Notes under the pieces: generated by a model
Databases searched by the model: none
What the model was told of the DNA's origin: nothing
What the model saw: the letters and a program-made list of their open reading frames with translations, nothing else
Shown here: positions 44,731 through 55,581 of the stretch, piece by piece
Layout: each line of letters begins with the position of its first letter
Position numbering within the stretch: position 1 is the stretch's first letter
Source: Paenibacillus sanguinis 2301083 = DSM 16941
GTDB lineage: Bacteria; Bacillota; Bacilli; Paenibacillales; Paenibacillaceae
Assembly: GCF_000374825.1 (NCBI RefSeq)
Contig: NZ_KB895376.1
Location: 673,395-737,394 of the forward strand
DNA: 64,000 bases
Direction of reading: 5' to 3'
Program-made: the position numbers and the translations under genes

Positions 44731-44775
44731 AAAAACGAACGATAAGTGCTTTGCATTTTACAATTGTTCGGAATT
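44731..44775. promoter_or_regulatory. PurR operator (two PurBoxes)
   Basis: Minus strand AATTCCGAACAAT (44763-44775) matches the Bacillus PurBox consensus AWWWCCGAACWWT at every position. A second, opposed box AAAAACGAACGAT (44731-44743) matches 11 of 13. Inverted PurBox pairs just upstream of -35 are the known PurR arrangement; here they sit 5 bp upstream of the -35. PurR represses unless PRPP is high. Confidence 0.7.
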
Positions 44776-44794
44776 GAAACGGATTTATTCTGAT

Positions 44795-44850
44795 AAAAAG
44801 AGGAATCTTCACGACCCCGTCCCAGAGCAGGCGGGTGCGAAGATCCCTCT
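44795..44850 (-). terminator. Terminator of the chemoreceptor gene
   Basis: AGAGGAATCTTC (44799-44810) pairs with GAAGATCCCTCT (44839-44850), one mismatch; the minus strand continues into TTTTTA. Confidence 0.65.
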
Positions 44851-44879
44851 GGCTATTCAAGCGACACCGAGAAACGGCG

Positions 44880-46598
44880 TTACAGCTTGAAGGTGGCGAC
44901 AGCCTTTTGCAAATCCGTCGACAGCTCGGAGAGCTGACGGATGGCCATAGCAATCTGCTCCATGGCTGCACTTTGCTGCTCGGATGCGGCAGCGACCTCT
45001 TCGGAAGAAGCCGCCTGTTCCTGAGTTACGCCAGAGATTTGCTGCACAGATGAAGAAATGGTCTGGTAAGATTCTTCCACCAAGAGCAAAGTTTGCAGCA
45101 ATTGATCGGTCCGCGCGGAGAAGTTGCTGATGCCCTGGAAGATATCCTGGAAATTACGATGCGTCTTGCTCATCCATTCCTGGCCTTCCTCAACCGCTTG
45201 GCTGCCTTCACCGATACTTTCAACGACGAGACGGCTGTTCTCTTGTGTCCCTACAACCAGCTCTTTAACAGATGAAGCCGCGTCACCAACTTGTTCAGCC
45301 AGCTTACGAACCTCGCCGGCTACGACAGCAAATCCGCGGCCCATCTCACCAACACGGGCCGCTTCAATGGAAGCATTCAGCGCAAGCAAATTGGTCTGCT
45401 GGGCGATATCTGTGATCAAGCCTACCACTTCGCCGATTTCCTTGGACCGTTCCTCCAGTTGACCCGCAGTAGTCTCCGAATGACGCATCACTTCTTCTAT
45501 TTTGTTCATATGACGCAGGGTTTCGTTGACCATGTTCTGTCCTTCTTCGGACTGTTTGCTTACCTGTTCAGCAATCGACTGCATACCATTCACATCGGAC
45601 ACAACGCCCGTTAATTGCTCCTGAATCTCCATAACCGAAGCAGAGCTATGAGTGATTGATTCGACCACTTCATTGATGCCCTCACTCATACTATTCATCG
45701 ATACCGCTACCTGCTGCGCACTTTCACTGGATTCCTTAGTAACGTGCAGCAATTGGGAACTGGTATCCGCCACTTCGCGAGAGGAGGTGGAGATATGGCT
45801 AATCAATTGCTTCATATTTGTGCCCATGGTGCGGAAGGATTCGGCCAGACGTCCGGTTTCATCCGTTCCATGAACCTCAACTTCTACCGTTAAATCACCG
45901 GTAGCAAAGCGTTCCGTGGCATGCACAAGCTGCTTGATGGGCTTGGAAATAATACGGCCGATGGCGAAGGATAGCCCTGTACCAAGCAGTAGTACAAACA
46001 AGGTAATCAGTACACTGTACAATACGACCCTCTGTGTGGTAGCAGGAATAGCGGAAGCATCCAGATCAATACCCAGCAAGCCAGCCGTCGTGCCGTCACC
46101 CTTTTGCAGCGGGATGAAGATCGACTTGTGAACTCCAAATTCATCCTTATAGATTTCGCTGATCGTTTCCTTGCCCTCGGAGACAGTACTTTTCATATCA
46201 TCAGAGAATGGATAGTCAAGATTAAAATCTCCCTCCGTATCCGACAAGGCAATGATTCGCTCTGTGCCGCCGTCGTTAGAAAGAATAAATATGTTCTCCA
46301 ATTCGTATTCTTGCTTCAGACGGTCCATGGCTTGACGCGTTTCCTGATAAACGACGGTGTCCGGGCCTGTGATGTCCAGCTTGTTGCCCTCAATGCGCTC
46401 AAGCTCGTTCTCCACCACATGAATATTGCTTTGCAGGCGTTCATCAAGCTGGTTCTTCAGCTGTCCGCTCAAGGTAGAATTCACTACAATCAATAAACCT
46501 ACAAAACAAATAATTGTAATAAGAACGATTTGCATCGTACCTAACATGATTTTAGCTGAAATGCTGCCTAGAAATAATTTTCTGATCTTTTGCTTCAC
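44880..46598 (-). CDS. Methyl-accepting chemotaxis protein
   Basis: 572 residues from GTG 46598 (AGGAG ten bases upstream); the frame extends to 46667 but would overlap the preceding gene. Two membrane helices (about 12-35 and 185-207) flank an extracytoplasmic sensor. HAMP at about 208-260. The signalling domain contains the hairpin tip [47 protein letters not shown]. It relays ligand signals to CheA/CheW; the ligand is unknown. Confidence 0.93.
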   Translation of the reverse strand: MKQKIRKLFLGSISAKIMLGTMQIVLITIICFVGLLIVVNSTLSGQLKNQLDERLQSNIHVVENELERIEGNKLDITGPDTVVYQETRQAMDRLKQEYELENIFILSNDGGTERIIALSDTEGDFNLDYPFSDDMKSTVSEGKETISEIYKDEFGVHKSIFIPLQKGDGTTAGLLGIDLDASAIPATTQRVVLYSVLITLFVLLLGTGLSFAIGRIISKPIKQLVHATERFATGDLTVEVEVHGTDETGRLAESFRTMGTNMKQLISHISTSSREVADTSSQLLHVTKESSESAQQVAVSMNSMSEGINEVVESITHSSASVMEIQEQLTGVVSDVNGMQSIAEQVSKQSEEGQNMVNETLRHMNKIEEVMRHSETTAGQLEERSKEIGEVVGLITDIAQQTNLLALNASIEAARVGEMGRGFAVVAGEVRKLAEQVGDAASSVKELVVGTQENSRLVVESIGEGSQAVEEGQEWMSKTHRNFQDIFQGISNFSARTDQLLQTLLLVEESYQTISSSVQQISGVTQEQAASSEEVAAASEQQSAAMEQIAMAIRQLSELSTDLQKAVATFKL

Positions 46599-46635
46599 TG
46601 CAAGCTCACTCCTGGTTGTTAGTATAGTATGAGGG

Positions 46636-48297
46636 TCAGTTAACCGATGTTGCGTGAAAGGTCTCATATACTTCGGAGACGCACTGCTTCAAATATTGGA
46701 CGATTTCTGTAACATGCTCGGGCTGGGTATGCGGTGAAATGACGAAGAACTTACTGACATACAACGGAATCCGTCTCCCCTCTACCGTATTGACCAGCAA
46801 ATGCTTCTTCGTATCGCCGAAGAACATTTTATCCCGACGCTCGCCCAGCTTCTCGAACAGGCGTTCATTCAACCGATTGCTTTGTTCAATCTCCTCCAAG
46901 GAGCACGTTCCCTTAACCTCATCGGCAAATCGCGGACTTCCCGAGGGATAGATGCGGATCAAGGTAGACATGCCCGAATTGTCCGGATTGGCAATATCCG
47001 CCTGTGGAATTTCTGCGATCATTTGCCGCCTGAACTCTAAGGAGACCTCTAGGAACTGAGCCAGTAACCGCTGATATCCCTCCACGCCAAAGGCCAGAAG
47101 CAGACTATACATGCTAATTGAGCTGGCCATACGGGAGCATTCCAGCGTGTAGCCGGTATGGTAATCTCCATAACCGCGATGGCCCACATAAGGCGTCTCG
47201 TCTGCCTCCAGGTCCATCAATTGCAGATCGTTGGCATTTTTCAGCAAGAACAAGCTGGATACATAAGGAGCCTGACCTAGCTTTTGAAAGTCAAAGCATA
47301 AGGAATCCGCCAGGGACAACAGACGCATCTTACGCTGAATCGGTGCCAGCATGTCCAGGACTTCTTGACTCAGACCCAGCGGGTTGCCTCCCAAGGAATA
47401 CTCGTTAAAGAACGCAAAAAAACCGCCCAACGCCGAATCTGCGTGGATATGCGGGCATGGCAAACCAAACCGTTTCGCCGTTTCTTCAGCGACGGCACGA
47501 ATTTCGCCAATATCATCAATGCCGATGGCATCCGTTGTTCCCGTGGTAGCCACGATATAAATAGGTATACCGCCAAGTAAGCCAACCTTTTCCAAATTAC
47601 GCTTCAAATCAGCCACATCCATGGAACTATCAGGCAAAGTTTTGATTTTAATCAGGTGATCGCTGCCGATCCCCGTTGCCTCCATTGACTTTAAGAGACT
47701 GTAATGCGCTGCTTCCGAGCAAAAGGCGTACAGGTTGTTCGGAACCCCTCGACGAAGCGCATCCGGAGCATACTTGGCGATTGCTAGACGGAGTCCGGAA
47801 AATACCGCTCCTTGGCCACCCCATGTTGTGTAACCTCCACTCTTAGAGGCATCAAAACCAACAAGCTTGGACATCATAGCTGTCACGCGGACCTCGGCTT
47901 CTGCACCAGCAGGCCCATAAACGTCCCACAGATTATTTCCGTTTACCAGCATAGCCGTCAGCATACCGAGCATGCCTGGAATGGAAGCCATCGGCAGAAT
48001 ATTCGTAAAAAAGTACTTCGTGTGGTACGGATGACCGTGCAGCAGCTTTAATAACTCGCCATTAACCTCCTGCATAGCAGCACCTTCATGGGGAATGACG
48101 CTCTGGGCCATTAACTGACCGTAAAAATCAGCATTTCGCACCTTCTCGCCCCTGAGGTTAACGGCCTCAGGATTCTTTAGCTCATCCACACCGCTAACAA
48201 GCTGCTCAATCAATTCCATCAGCAATTTACGCTGGACCGGATTTCCATCTTCACTGGGGAACCATTCTCTGACATCCGGCCTACCGTTCATTTCCAT
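46636..48297 (-). CDS. PLP-dependent decarboxylase-like enzyme
   Basis: 553 residues of the group II decarboxylase/fold-type I PLP family. [25 protein letters not shown] (near 160), [14 protein letters not shown] (near 250), [13 protein letters not shown] (near 285; usual HVDAAYGG) and the presumed PLP lysine in [10 protein letters not shown] (near 345). Substrate cannot be decided; tyrosine/glutamate decarboxylase relatives are candidates. It stands alone with the chemoreceptor 37 nt downstream, and the pair separates purA from dnaB. Confidence 0.85.
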   Translation of the reverse strand: MEMNGRPDVREWFPSEDGNPVQRKLLMELIEQLVSGVDELKNPEAVNLRGEKVRNADFYGQLMAQSVIPHEGAAMQEVNGELLKLLHGHPYHTKYFFTNILPMASIPGMLGMLTAMLVNGNNLWDVYGPAGAEAEVRVTAMMSKLVGFDASKSGGYTTWGGQGAVFSGLRLAIAKYAPDALRRGVPNNLYAFCSEAAHYSLLKSMEATGIGSDHLIKIKTLPDSSMDVADLKRNLEKVGLLGGIPIYIVATTGTTDAIGIDDIGEIRAVAEETAKRFGLPCPHIHADSALGGFFAFFNEYSLGGNPLGLSQEVLDMLAPIQRKMRLLSLADSLCFDFQKLGQAPYVSSLFLLKNANDLQLMDLEADETPYVGHRGYGDYHTGYTLECSRMASSISMYSLLLAFGVEGYQRLLAQFLEVSLEFRRQMIAEIPQADIANPDNSGMSTLIRIYPSGSPRFADEVKGTCSLEEIEQSNRLNERLFEKLGERRDKMFFGDTKKHLLVNTVEGRRIPLYVSKFFVISPHTQPEHVTEIVQYLKQCVSEVYETFHATSVN

Positions 48298-48541
48298 CTG
48301 CGATCTCTCCTAATGATCTGATTTGAGGTTCTTTTGTACCATTTCAACCGTTGGAAGAAGCCTTCTGGCATATACTATATATATATCGGCAGATGTAAGG
48401 TTATTAATGACCCCCTTTCACCCTTTTCATTTCCTTACAAGGTTAAATTGTACCATTTATCCATATTACGTACAGGTCGTAATCAGGAATATATTCCATG
48501 ATATGGAAGGTGTTTTTATGCCTTATGGCCTACTAAAAAGC

Positions 48542-48571
48542 AAAAAAAGGCCAACGATTGTATCGTTGGCC
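48542..48571 (-). terminator. Terminator of the dnaB operon
   Basis: GGCCAACGAT (48549-48558) and ATCGTTGGCC (48562-48571) form a perfect 10-bp stem with a 3-nt loop, then seven T on the minus strand. The rest of 48298-48541 holds promoter-like AT-rich sequence for the decarboxylase and no gene. Confidence 0.9.
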
Positions 48572-48628
48572 TAGCCCTTCCTGCCTAGCTAAATACGCTT
48601 TCAGCAAATTTTTGCAACACACCATTAA

Positions 48629-49993
48629 TTATCCGGCTGCAAAAGCGTCACCATGCATCCGTTCATAGTTTGCAAATTTGTTGAAATTTTTCAAGAATAC
48701 AAGTTCGACGGTCCCTACTGGACCATTCCGCTGCTTGGCAATGATAATTTCAATAATATTCTTCTTCTCGGTCTCTTGATTATAATAATCATCCCGATAC
48801 AGAAAGGCGACGATATCGGCATCCTGCTCGATGGAACCGGACTCCCGAAGGTCAGACATCATCGGACGTTTATCCTGCCGTTGCTCAACCCCCCGGCTTA
48901 ACTGGGACAGTGCTATCACCGGCACCTCCAGCTCCCGGGCAATCTGCTTCAGCGTTCGGGATATCTCGGACACCTCTTGCTGGCGGTTCTCGCCGGCCTT
49001 GCCCCGACCATGAATCAGTTGCAAATAATCGATAACAATCATGCCCAGGCCGCGCTCTTTCTTCAACCGACGGCACTTGGCACGAATATCAGCTACCGTG
49101 ACACCTGGCGTATCATCAATATATATCTCCGCTTCCGACAACGCAGCAATCCCCATCGTCAGTTTGGACCAATCATCATCGCTTTTGAAGTCCCCCGTTC
49201 TCATCACACTGGCATCCAGGTTGGCTTCCGCACAGATCATCCGTTGCACAAGCTGAGCGGCCGACATCTCCAGACTGAAGATCGCTACCGTCTCCTTGGC
49301 CCGAACGGCAACATTCTGCGCGATGTTCAAGGCGAAGGCCGTTTTACCCACGGAAGGACGAGCTGCTACGATAATAAGGTCGTTTCGCTGGAAGCCTGCC
49401 GTCATCTTGTCCAAATCCACGAAACCGGACGGGATGCCCGTTGTATTCCCGCGATTCTGGTGCAATAGCTCTACCCGATCGAATACTTCCATCAGCACAT
49501 CGCGAATAGCGATAAACCCGCTGCCCGAGCGGCTGTTAGAGATTTCAAGAATGCGCCGCTCGGCATCGCTCAGCATTCCGGCTACATCTTCCCCACCGGT
49601 ATACCCATCGCTGACGATTTGCGTCGCGGTGCGAATCAACCGCCGCAACATCGACTTCTCTTCGATGATTCGAGCGTAATAATCTACGTTTGCTGCAGTA
49701 GGCACACCATGAGCAAGCTTGGCCAGATAGCTGACTCCGCCGATATCCTCCAGTTCGCCCCGATCCTTCAGCTTGGCGGTAAGCGTTACCAGATCGATGG
49801 GCTGACCATCCTCACCTAGTTGAACCATCGCTTCAAAGATTAATTGATGGGGCTTATCATAGAAGTCTTCGGTACGCACTCGCTCCATCGCGGTAATAAG
49901 CGCCTCCGACTGCAGCAGTACCGCCCCAAGTACCGCTTGCTCGGCTTCCAGGTTTTGCGGGGGGATCCGGTCGAAAAACAGATCTCCACTCAT
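48629..49993 (-). CDS. dnaB: Replicative DNA helicase
   Basis: 454 residues, normal length (called dnaC in B. subtilis). The N-terminal domain (about 10-110) and linker precede the RecA-like motor with Walker A ARPSVGKTAFALN near 212, Walker B IVIDYLQLI near 320 and an arginine-finger region near 410. It unwinds DNA at the replication fork. It follows rplI by one base. Confidence 0.97.
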   Translation of the reverse strand: MSGDLFFDRIPPQNLEAEQAVLGAVLLQSEALITAMERVRTEDFYDKPHQLIFEAMVQLGEDGQPIDLVTLTAKLKDRGELEDIGGVSYLAKLAHGVPTAANVDYYARIIEEKSMLRRLIRTATQIVSDGYTGGEDVAGMLSDAERRILEISNSRSGSGFIAIRDVLMEVFDRVELLHQNRGNTTGIPSGFVDLDKMTAGFQRNDLIIVAARPSVGKTAFALNIAQNVAVRAKETVAIFSLEMSAAQLVQRMICAEANLDASVMRTGDFKSDDDWSKLTMGIAALSEAEIYIDDTPGVTVADIRAKCRRLKKERGLGMIVIDYLQLIHGRGKAGENRQQEVSEISRTLKQIARELEVPVIALSQLSRGVEQRQDKRPMMSDLRESGSIEQDADIVAFLYRDDYYNQETEKKNIIEIIIAKQRNGPVGTVELVFLKNFNKFANYERMHGDAFAAG

Positions 49994-49994
49994 C

Positions 49995-50438
49995 TTATTC
50001 CTCCGTAACGTGAACCTTCAACGTCGATTTTACTTCCGCATGAAGCTTCACCGGTACTTGAGTTACTCCCAAGGTCCGGATCGGATCGCTCATCTCGATC
50101 TTCCGCTTGTCGATCTTCACGCCGTGCTTCGCCAACGCCTCAGCCACCTGCTTGCTGGTGATAGCGCCGAACAATCGACCACCCTCGCCCGCCTTCGCTT
50201 TCAGCTCAATCGTCATTTCCTCCAGCTTCTTGCCAAGCTGAGCCGCTTCTTCCTTCTCCTGCTGCTTACGCTTTTGCTCTGCCGCATTTTGCTGCTCCAG
50301 TGTCTTCACATTGCCTTCCGTGGCTGGACGTACCAGTCCGCGCGGCAGCAAGAAGTTTTGTGCGTAGCCCTCGGATACGTTCTTAACCTCGCCTTTTTTA
50401 CCTTGTCCTTTGACATCCTGCAAAAAGATAACCTTCAT
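49995..50438 (-). CDS. rplI: 50S ribosomal protein L9
   Basis: 147 residues. Signature [39 protein letters not shown] N-terminal domain, central helix rich in Glu/Lys/Gln, and C-terminal rRNA-binding domain. ATG overlaps the gdpP stop by 4 nt. Confidence 0.97.
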   Translation of the reverse strand: MKVIFLQDVKGQGKKGEVKNVSEGYAQNFLLPRGLVRPATEGNVKTLEQQNAAEQKRKQQEKEEAAQLGKKLEEMTIELKAKAGEGGRLFGAITSKQVAEALAKHGVKIDKRKIEMSDPIRTLGVTQVPVKLHAEVKSTLKVHVTEE

Positions 50439-52414
50439 TCGAATAACCCCTCTTCCTTATCTATTTCATCCAGCACGTCCAGCAGCTTTTTCTCCGCTTC
50501 CTCCTGGGTTCCTTCCAATTGAACTGCCGCATTGGTCAAATGACCGCCGCCGCCCAGCCGCTCCATTACTACCTGGACATTCATGCTGCCCAAGGAACGG
50601 GCGCTGATGCCTACCAAGCCATCAGGCCGTTCACTAATGACGAACGAAGCCAGCACCCCCGTCATATTCAGCAGCGTATCGGCCACCTGGGCGATTAAAA
50701 GCTGCGGAATCTTACGATTCTGCTCCGCCACCGCCAAAGCAATATGCCCATGAATCATCCGGGCATGCTTGATGATATCGGCCTTGGCGATGTACTCTTG
50801 CAGGTCCTCCTTGAGTATCCGTTGCACCAGCACCGTATCCGCTCCATTGCGACGGAGAAAGGCTGCCGCTTCAAACGTCCGGGAGCCGGTATGTAATGCG
50901 AAGTGCTTCGTATCCACGGTGATCCCCGCGAGCAGCGTGGTCGCCTCCAGCGGACTTAGTTCCACCTTCTCGTGAATATATTGCAGCAGCTCCGTTACCA
51001 ACTCGCAGGCTGATGAAGCATACGGCTCCAGGTAGACCAACACGGCATCGTTGACGAATTCCTCGCCCCGCCGGTGGTGATCGACTACCACGATCCGGCT
51101 GGCTGCTTCCACAAGCCGCGGCTCCAACGTAATGGAGGCCTTGTGCGTATCCACCAGCACCAGCAGCGTATGCTCCGTCATCATGTCCATAGCTTGCTCC
51201 GGCGTGACGAAGCGCTTCGCGAGCGCCTCTTCCTTATCGATGCGCTCCATCAAGCGCTCAATGCCCGGGTTGCTGCCATCCAGTACGATATGAGCCTCGA
51301 CCTTATACATGTCGGCAGCCTTGAGCACACCGATGGACGCTCCAATTACGTCGAGATCGGGCACGCGATGGCCCATGATGATCACGCGGTCGCTCTCCTG
51401 CATCAGATCGCGCAGCGCATGCGCGATGACGCGGGCGCGGACCCGTGTCCGCTTCTCTATGGCGCCCGACTTGCCGCCATAGAAGGACAAACGCTGGCCG
51501 GCCTTTACGGCGGCCTGGTCACCCCCGCGGCCGAGCGCCATATCGAGACTGGACTGCGCCAGCTCGCCCAGTTCGCTGAACCGCTCGGCACCAAAGGCCA
51601 GGCCAATGCTTAGCGTAATCGGCACCTTGAGGTCCGCGGTCATCTCGCGGACCTCATCCAGAATCACGAACCGGCTTTGCTCCAGTTCGTTCAGCGATTT
51701 CTGATTCAGAATCATCAGATATCGCTCGGAAGATAGCCGCCGCAGGTACACGCGGTATTGCTTGGCCCATTCCGTGATCGTCGTCGATACGCGGGCGACC
51801 AGGGCTGTCCGCTGCTGATCATCCATTCCCTGCGTGGCTTCATCCAGGTTATCCAGAAGAACAATACCCAACGCCGCCCGCTCATCCTCATAACGGGTGC
51901 GGAGCAAGGACAGCTCGGTCATATCATGAATATAAATCATCCGCTCCACCGTGTCGATGATCAGCTCATAGACGCGGCCATTCACCGTCGACTCCAGCGT
52001 CACCCGCCCGTCCCCGCCATCCTTCTTCTGAGGCGGCGGCAACTGTGGCAGCTTTAAGGCATGAAGCGGCTCGCCCACAACCGATTCCTTGCCATACATT
52101 CCGGCGATGAATTCATTATGCCATTCCACCGAACGATCCTCACTGTACAGCAGAATCCCGAAGGGCAACCGGCTGACGGCTTCCCCTTCCACCCGCTTGA
52201 TGCGGTAATTCAAGTCCGTCACATAACGCACTAATTCTTGGCGGAATTGCCGCTCCGCCCGAAACATACTGAAAGTCAACACGCCAACCAGACAGAGGCA
52301 GATCAACCCCAAAATCCAGTTCAAATAAGAGACGAAGATGACAAGCAGCAATTGAAGCATGAACATCCACACGGTTTGGTAACCGTACCAACGTTTTTGC
52401 AGTGAATTCGGCAT
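50435..52414 (-). CDS. gdpP: Cyclic-di-AMP phosphodiesterase GdpP
   Basis: 659 residues from ATG 52414 (an in-frame GTG lies at 52423). Two membrane helices at about 12-50, a PAS-like domain (about 60-150), a degenerate GGDEF domain (about 170-300), and DHH/DHHA1 domains (about 335-650) with [13 protein letters not shown] near 345 and VVDHHRRG near 445. It hydrolyses c-di-AMP and so affects potassium balance and beta-lactam tolerance. It follows yybS directly. Confidence 0.95.
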   Translation of the reverse strand: MPNSLQKRWYGYQTVWMFMLQLLLVIFVSYLNWILGLICLCLVGVLTFSMFRAERQFRQELVRYVTDLNYRIKRVEGEAVSRLPFGILLYSEDRSVEWHNEFIAGMYGKESVVGEPLHALKLPQLPPPQKKDGGDGRVTLESTVNGRVYELIIDTVERMIYIHDMTELSLLRTRYEDERAALGIVLLDNLDEATQGMDDQQRTALVARVSTTITEWAKQYRVYLRRLSSERYLMILNQKSLNELEQSRFVILDEVREMTADLKVPITLSIGLAFGAERFSELGELAQSSLDMALGRGGDQAAVKAGQRLSFYGGKSGAIEKRTRVRARVIAHALRDLMQESDRVIIMGHRVPDLDVIGASIGVLKAADMYKVEAHIVLDGSNPGIERLMERIDKEEALAKRFVTPEQAMDMMTEHTLLVLVDTHKASITLEPRLVEAASRIVVVDHHRRGEEFVNDAVLVYLEPYASSACELVTELLQYIHEKVELSPLEATTLLAGITVDTKHFALHTGSRTFEAAAFLRRNGADTVLVQRILKEDLQEYIAKADIIKHARMIHGHIALAVAEQNRKIPQLLIAQVADTLLNMTGVLASFVISERPDGLVGISARSLGSMNVQVVMERLGGGGHLTNAAVQLEGTQEEAEKKLLDVLDEIDKEEGLFE

Positions 52415-52424
52415 GCCTTTCACC

Positions 52425-53342
52425 CTATCGTCTTGTTCTAGTCATCGCATCACGCAGCGGAAAAGCAATATCAAGCATCCCTACAATCCATAGCGGCGGA
52501 ATCAACAGCAATGCCACAATAGCCAGTATAGGAAATACAGGATTCCACTTGCGATGGTACGCTACGAAGAAGAAGAAGCTGGCCGCCTGTACCATAAACA
52601 AGAACTGCAGGAGTGGAATCAGGTTCACCAGGATCGTACCCATGAAGCCTTCGCGAATAGCCTCTCCTCCAAATAACTGCAATAACGTACAGAGCAAGTA
52701 ATACCAAATCAACGAACGCGGCAATTTCCAGTCGCGAAGTGGAGCCAGCTTCGGCAAGGCATGACCCAGACTTGAGAGCGTAGGCCGCGAGATCGCATGA
52801 GCGATCGAAGCCATAAGCAGCGCACAGACGACCATGGTGGACGGAATGATGCGCACTGTCAGGGAGGAGAATTGCTCGCTCAGTTCAGGCGACCAGGCAA
52901 TACTGCCGGCCAGCGGAGTATCCGCTACATTTTGGAACGGGGCCATAACGGCATTCACCATGTCCTGAATCGCAATCGTCAGGTTAAAGTCGAAGAAGAC
53001 CGTACTGATCAGCAGGATAAGCAGGAAGTCCAGCACGATTGTCCCGGCTCCCACCATCAACGCACGGAAGGCAGGTCCTTTTCTCTTATACACAACCCCC
53101 ATCGCAATGGATGGAAGGATGAAGTAGATGGCTTGCAACAAAATAATCGGTCCCACCATCAGCGAAGCTACCAGCCATACGATTGCTATATGTAGCAAGA
53201 ATCCTCGGGTTGACAACGTTGTATACAACAAAATACCCGGTACGATCAGAAAAAAAACGGTAATGACCGTAAACGGGGTAGCCAGTGACAGCAGGAGAAG
53301 TAAATATACGATACTCCAGGCCACCGATGTCCACAGCTTCAA
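52425..53342 (-). CDS. yybS: YybS-family (DUF2232) membrane protein
   Basis: 305 residues with eight or so hydrophobic segments and no soluble domain; typical of the DUF2232/YybS family that precedes gdpP in Bacillales. The start is TTG 53342 with AGAGGTGA upstream. It lies 6 nt after the MazG-like stop. Transport or scaffolding is possible; function unknown. Confidence 0.9.
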   Translation of the reverse strand: MKLWTSVAWSIVYLLLLLSLATPFTVITVFFLIVPGILLYTTLSTRGFLLHIAIVWLVASLMVGPIILLQAIYFILPSIAMGVVYKRKGPAFRALMVGAGTIVLDFLLILLISTVFFDFNLTIAIQDMVNAVMAPFQNVADTPLAGSIAWSPELSEQFSSLTVRIIPSTMVVCALLMASIAHAISRPTLSSLGHALPKLAPLRDWKLPRSLIWYYLLCTLLQLFGGEAIREGFMGTILVNLIPLLQFLFMVQAASFFFFVAYHRKWNPVFPILAIVALLLIPPLWIVGMLDIAFPLRDAMTRTRR

Positions 53343-53348
53343 ATAGGT

Positions 53349-53651
53349 TCACCTCTTATGCATATGTTCTTCCAAAGTTGAAATATCCTGATACCAGTCT
53401 TCGAGTTGGTGGCCCTCTTGCTTATGCTTCTTCAGTTTATCCAGAATGTCATCATCCAACTGCTGATAGGAGACTCCCAGTCTCCGTCCCAGAATGTAGC
53501 TGCTGACGATCAGACTGGCAAGACTGTCCGTTACCCGCGATGTGCTGCCTTCCCACAGGGCCTTGAACAAGCGGGATACGTGATCGACTACTTCGGTTTT
53601 GAGCCACTCAATCACCTTGGCGCGTTTGGCCACATCCATTTCCCTTTGCAT
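53349..53651 (-). CDS. MazG-like protein
   Basis: About 100 residues from ATG 53651. The frame begins at 53693, but that ATG overlaps a TATAAT box (53692-53697), so the internal start is more likely. The segment DVAKRAKVIEWLKTEVVDHVSRLFKALWEG followed by LASLIVSSYILGRRLGVSYQQLDDDILDKLKKHK matches the MazG-like family next to yybS in Paenibacillus-type genomes. NTP hydrolysis is not assured; it lacks a full EExxE set. Confidence 0.78.
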   Translation of the reverse strand: MQREMDVAKRAKVIEWLKTEVVDHVSRLFKALWEGSTSRVTDSLASLIVSSYILGRRLGVSYQQLDDDILDKLKKHKQEGHQLEDWYQDISTLEEHMHKR

Positions 53652-53705
53652 GACGGACAGCTTCCACCCTCCCGAAAAAGCTTTATTGTTCATTATAGCA
53701 CAATT

Positions 53706-54131
53706 TTATTGCGCACTTGCCGAATCCCGGGTCACGAATTTCTCACAATATTCGATAATCTGGCTGCGCCGGACGATGCCAATGAACCGCCCTCGGTCGT
53801 CCACCACCGGCACAAAGTTCTGTACCTTGGCCAAATTGATCAAATCCTCCATATCGGCGTCAATTCGGACCGGCTTGATGTCCATTTTCAACGGAACATC
53901 CTTGAGTAGAAATTTTGAAGCCGTCTCAAACGTAATTTTCCCGTCCGAGTTCTTCATATGCCACAGCAGATCCCCTTCCGTTACCGTTCCTACATACGCT
54001 CCGTCATGATCCAGAATCGGAACCGCTGTATAACGGTGAAATTCCATCCTCTCCAGGGTTTGACGCAAAGTGGAATCCAGGGTAACAGCCACCACATTAT
54101 TTTTTGGAAGCAGAAAAAATGCAATATTCAT
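53706..54131 (-). CDS. CBS-domain protein
   Basis: 141 residues forming a pair of CBS motifs (YTAVPILDHDGAYVGTVTEGDLLWHM near 33-60; NFVPVVDDRGRFIGIVRRSQIIEY near 105-128). Such Bateman modules bind adenine nucleotides. No attached enzyme domain, so it is a stand-alone sensor or regulator. Confidence 0.9.
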   Translation of the reverse strand: MNIAFFLLPKNNVVAVTLDSTLRQTLERMEFHRYTAVPILDHDGAYVGTVTEGDLLWHMKNSDGKITFETASKFLLKDVPLKMDIKPVRIDADMEDLINLAKVQNFVPVVDDRGRFIGIVRRSQIIEYCEKFVTRDSASAQ

Positions 54132-54216
54132 GAGAGCAGATCCTCCTCATCCTTCTTTCAGACTCCCCTTAATTTCTACGTTTCAAACCAGCGGATGTTC
54201 CGCAAAGCGCGTGAAA

Positions 54217-54243
54217 TCGGCAGCCGTTAAGTCAGGCTGCCGA
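54217..54243 (-). terminator. Hairpin downstream of the LCP gene
   Basis: TCGGCAGCC (54217-54225) and GGCTGCCGA (54235-54243) form a 9-bp perfect stem; the minus strand continues with TTTCA. Confidence 0.65.
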
Positions 54244-54270
54244 GGGGTACGTTCCTATCGTATGCGTTCA

Positions 54271-55368
54271 TTATCTTCTTGATTGCCCGTTAGCGGACGC
54301 TACGCTATCTTTCCCGGTTGCCGCTGACTCGCTCTCGGCTTGCTTGGCGTCACGGGATTCCGGGGTGATCAGGTTAGCCGGCTCCGTATCGGGATTAAGC
54401 CAATCCTCAATCATGGTCTGAGCAAATTTCAGTTCCTCTTCATTGACCTTATCATAATAAATGCCATTAATGCGCGTGCCTTTACCTGTAATAGTGAAGC
54501 CACTGATTTGCGGAGACTGCCCGACAAGCAGCAGATTCTTGGATAATTCAATAATTTGAGTTGGTGGCAAATCGGTTTTGAAGTTGGCTCCCATCATATT
54601 AATTAGCTCTGGAATCTTTGTCACCTGATCAAGACTAAGCATCCGATCTGCCATCGCATGCAGGAACACTTGGTGACGCATGTTGCGGTTATATCCACCA
54701 TCTTCACGATACCGGACGAAGTTCAATGCTTCCTGTCCATCGTAAATCGGTTTGTTCGCCTTAATCGTGAACTTTTCATGATCGGCTTGCTTATTCACAA
54801 TATCCTTCGTAATCGGTAACTCAATGCCGCCAAGGGCATCTACGATTTCCTTTACACCATCGAAATTAATCGCCGCATAGTAGTCGACGGAAGCACCCAG
54901 GAGATGCTCTACCGTCTCCTTGGCCATCTTCTCACCGCCAAAGGCGTACGCGTGATTAATCTTGTCCTCCCGATCTCTGCCCACGATCTCTGTATAGGTG
55001 TCCCGTGGAATCGAGACTAGCAGCACCTTGGCATCCTCTGGTCTGACTACTGCATAGATCATCGTATCGGACCGGGCCGCCTCGCTATCGCGTTGATCTA
55101 TGCCTAACAGCAACGCGGCGAATGGCTCCAGCTTCTGCTGCTTCTCTTCCTGAACCGGCTTAGTCTCTTCTCCTTCAATTGGAGAATAGGACTTCTCCAG
55201 GGTCTGTTCTACCTTGCCGGAGAGGAACAGATCAAAGGCCATGACGGCTAGCGGCTTACGGAACAGATATGCCGAAGTACCCACAACGAGCAGGACTGCA
55301 ACAATAATCCCCCATTTTTTCACCGATTGTCCACCTGTCCTCTGGCGTTTATGCTTGCGTTCTATCAT
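54271..55368 (-). CDS. LytR-CpsA-Psr (LCP) family protein
   Basis: 365 residues. Basic N-terminus, one membrane helix (about 17-38), then the LCP domain (about 80-240): LLGIDQRDSEAARSDTMIYAVV, VLLVSIPRDTYTEI, KINHAYAFGG and VRYREDGGYNRNMRHQVFL. LCP enzymes attach teichoic-acid-like polymers to peptidoglycan at the membrane surface. Ser/Ala-rich tail. Confidence 0.93.
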   Translation of the reverse strand: MIERKHKRQRTGGQSVKKWGIIVAVLLVVGTSAYLFRKPLAVMAFDLFLSGKVEQTLEKSYSPIEGEETKPVQEEKQQKLEPFAALLLGIDQRDSEAARSDTMIYAVVRPEDAKVLLVSIPRDTYTEIVGRDREDKINHAYAFGGEKMAKETVEHLLGASVDYYAAINFDGVKEIVDALGGIELPITKDIVNKQADHEKFTIKANKPIYDGQEALNFVRYREDGGYNRNMRHQVFLHAMADRMLSLDQVTKIPELINMMGANFKTDLPPTQIIELSKNLLLVGQSPQISGFTITGKGTRINGIYYDKVNEEELKFAQTMIEDWLNPDTEPANLITPESRDAKQAESESAATGKDSVASANGQSRR

Positions 55369-55490
55369 TTTAATGCGCCTCCACTTGCTGTAGTTCTCCC
55401 TATTCTCTCAACCAAAAGGTTGGTCTCAACGAAATAACTCTACCGCTTCGTAAATATAACACACCAAGGAATTGAGGTTCAACATCAGCA

Positions 55491-55529
55491 AAAAGAGATC
55501 CTTGAGAAGGCCCCCTCTCTAAGATCTCT
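55491..55529 (-). terminator. Terminator of the opp operon
   Basis: AGAGATC (55494-55500) and GATCTCT (55523-55529) with partly paired interior, followed by a T-tract on the minus strand. Confidence 0.65.
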
Positions 55530-55581
55530 CTTCCAATAATCTAAAGACGATTGACTGGCTTAATAAGATACAGCACCCTTC

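Noticed and set aside
51074..51613. 179-codon plus-strand frame opposite gdpP
   Set aside because: Antisense shadow of a well-identified gene, with His/Arg-rich composition typical of complement-strand reading.
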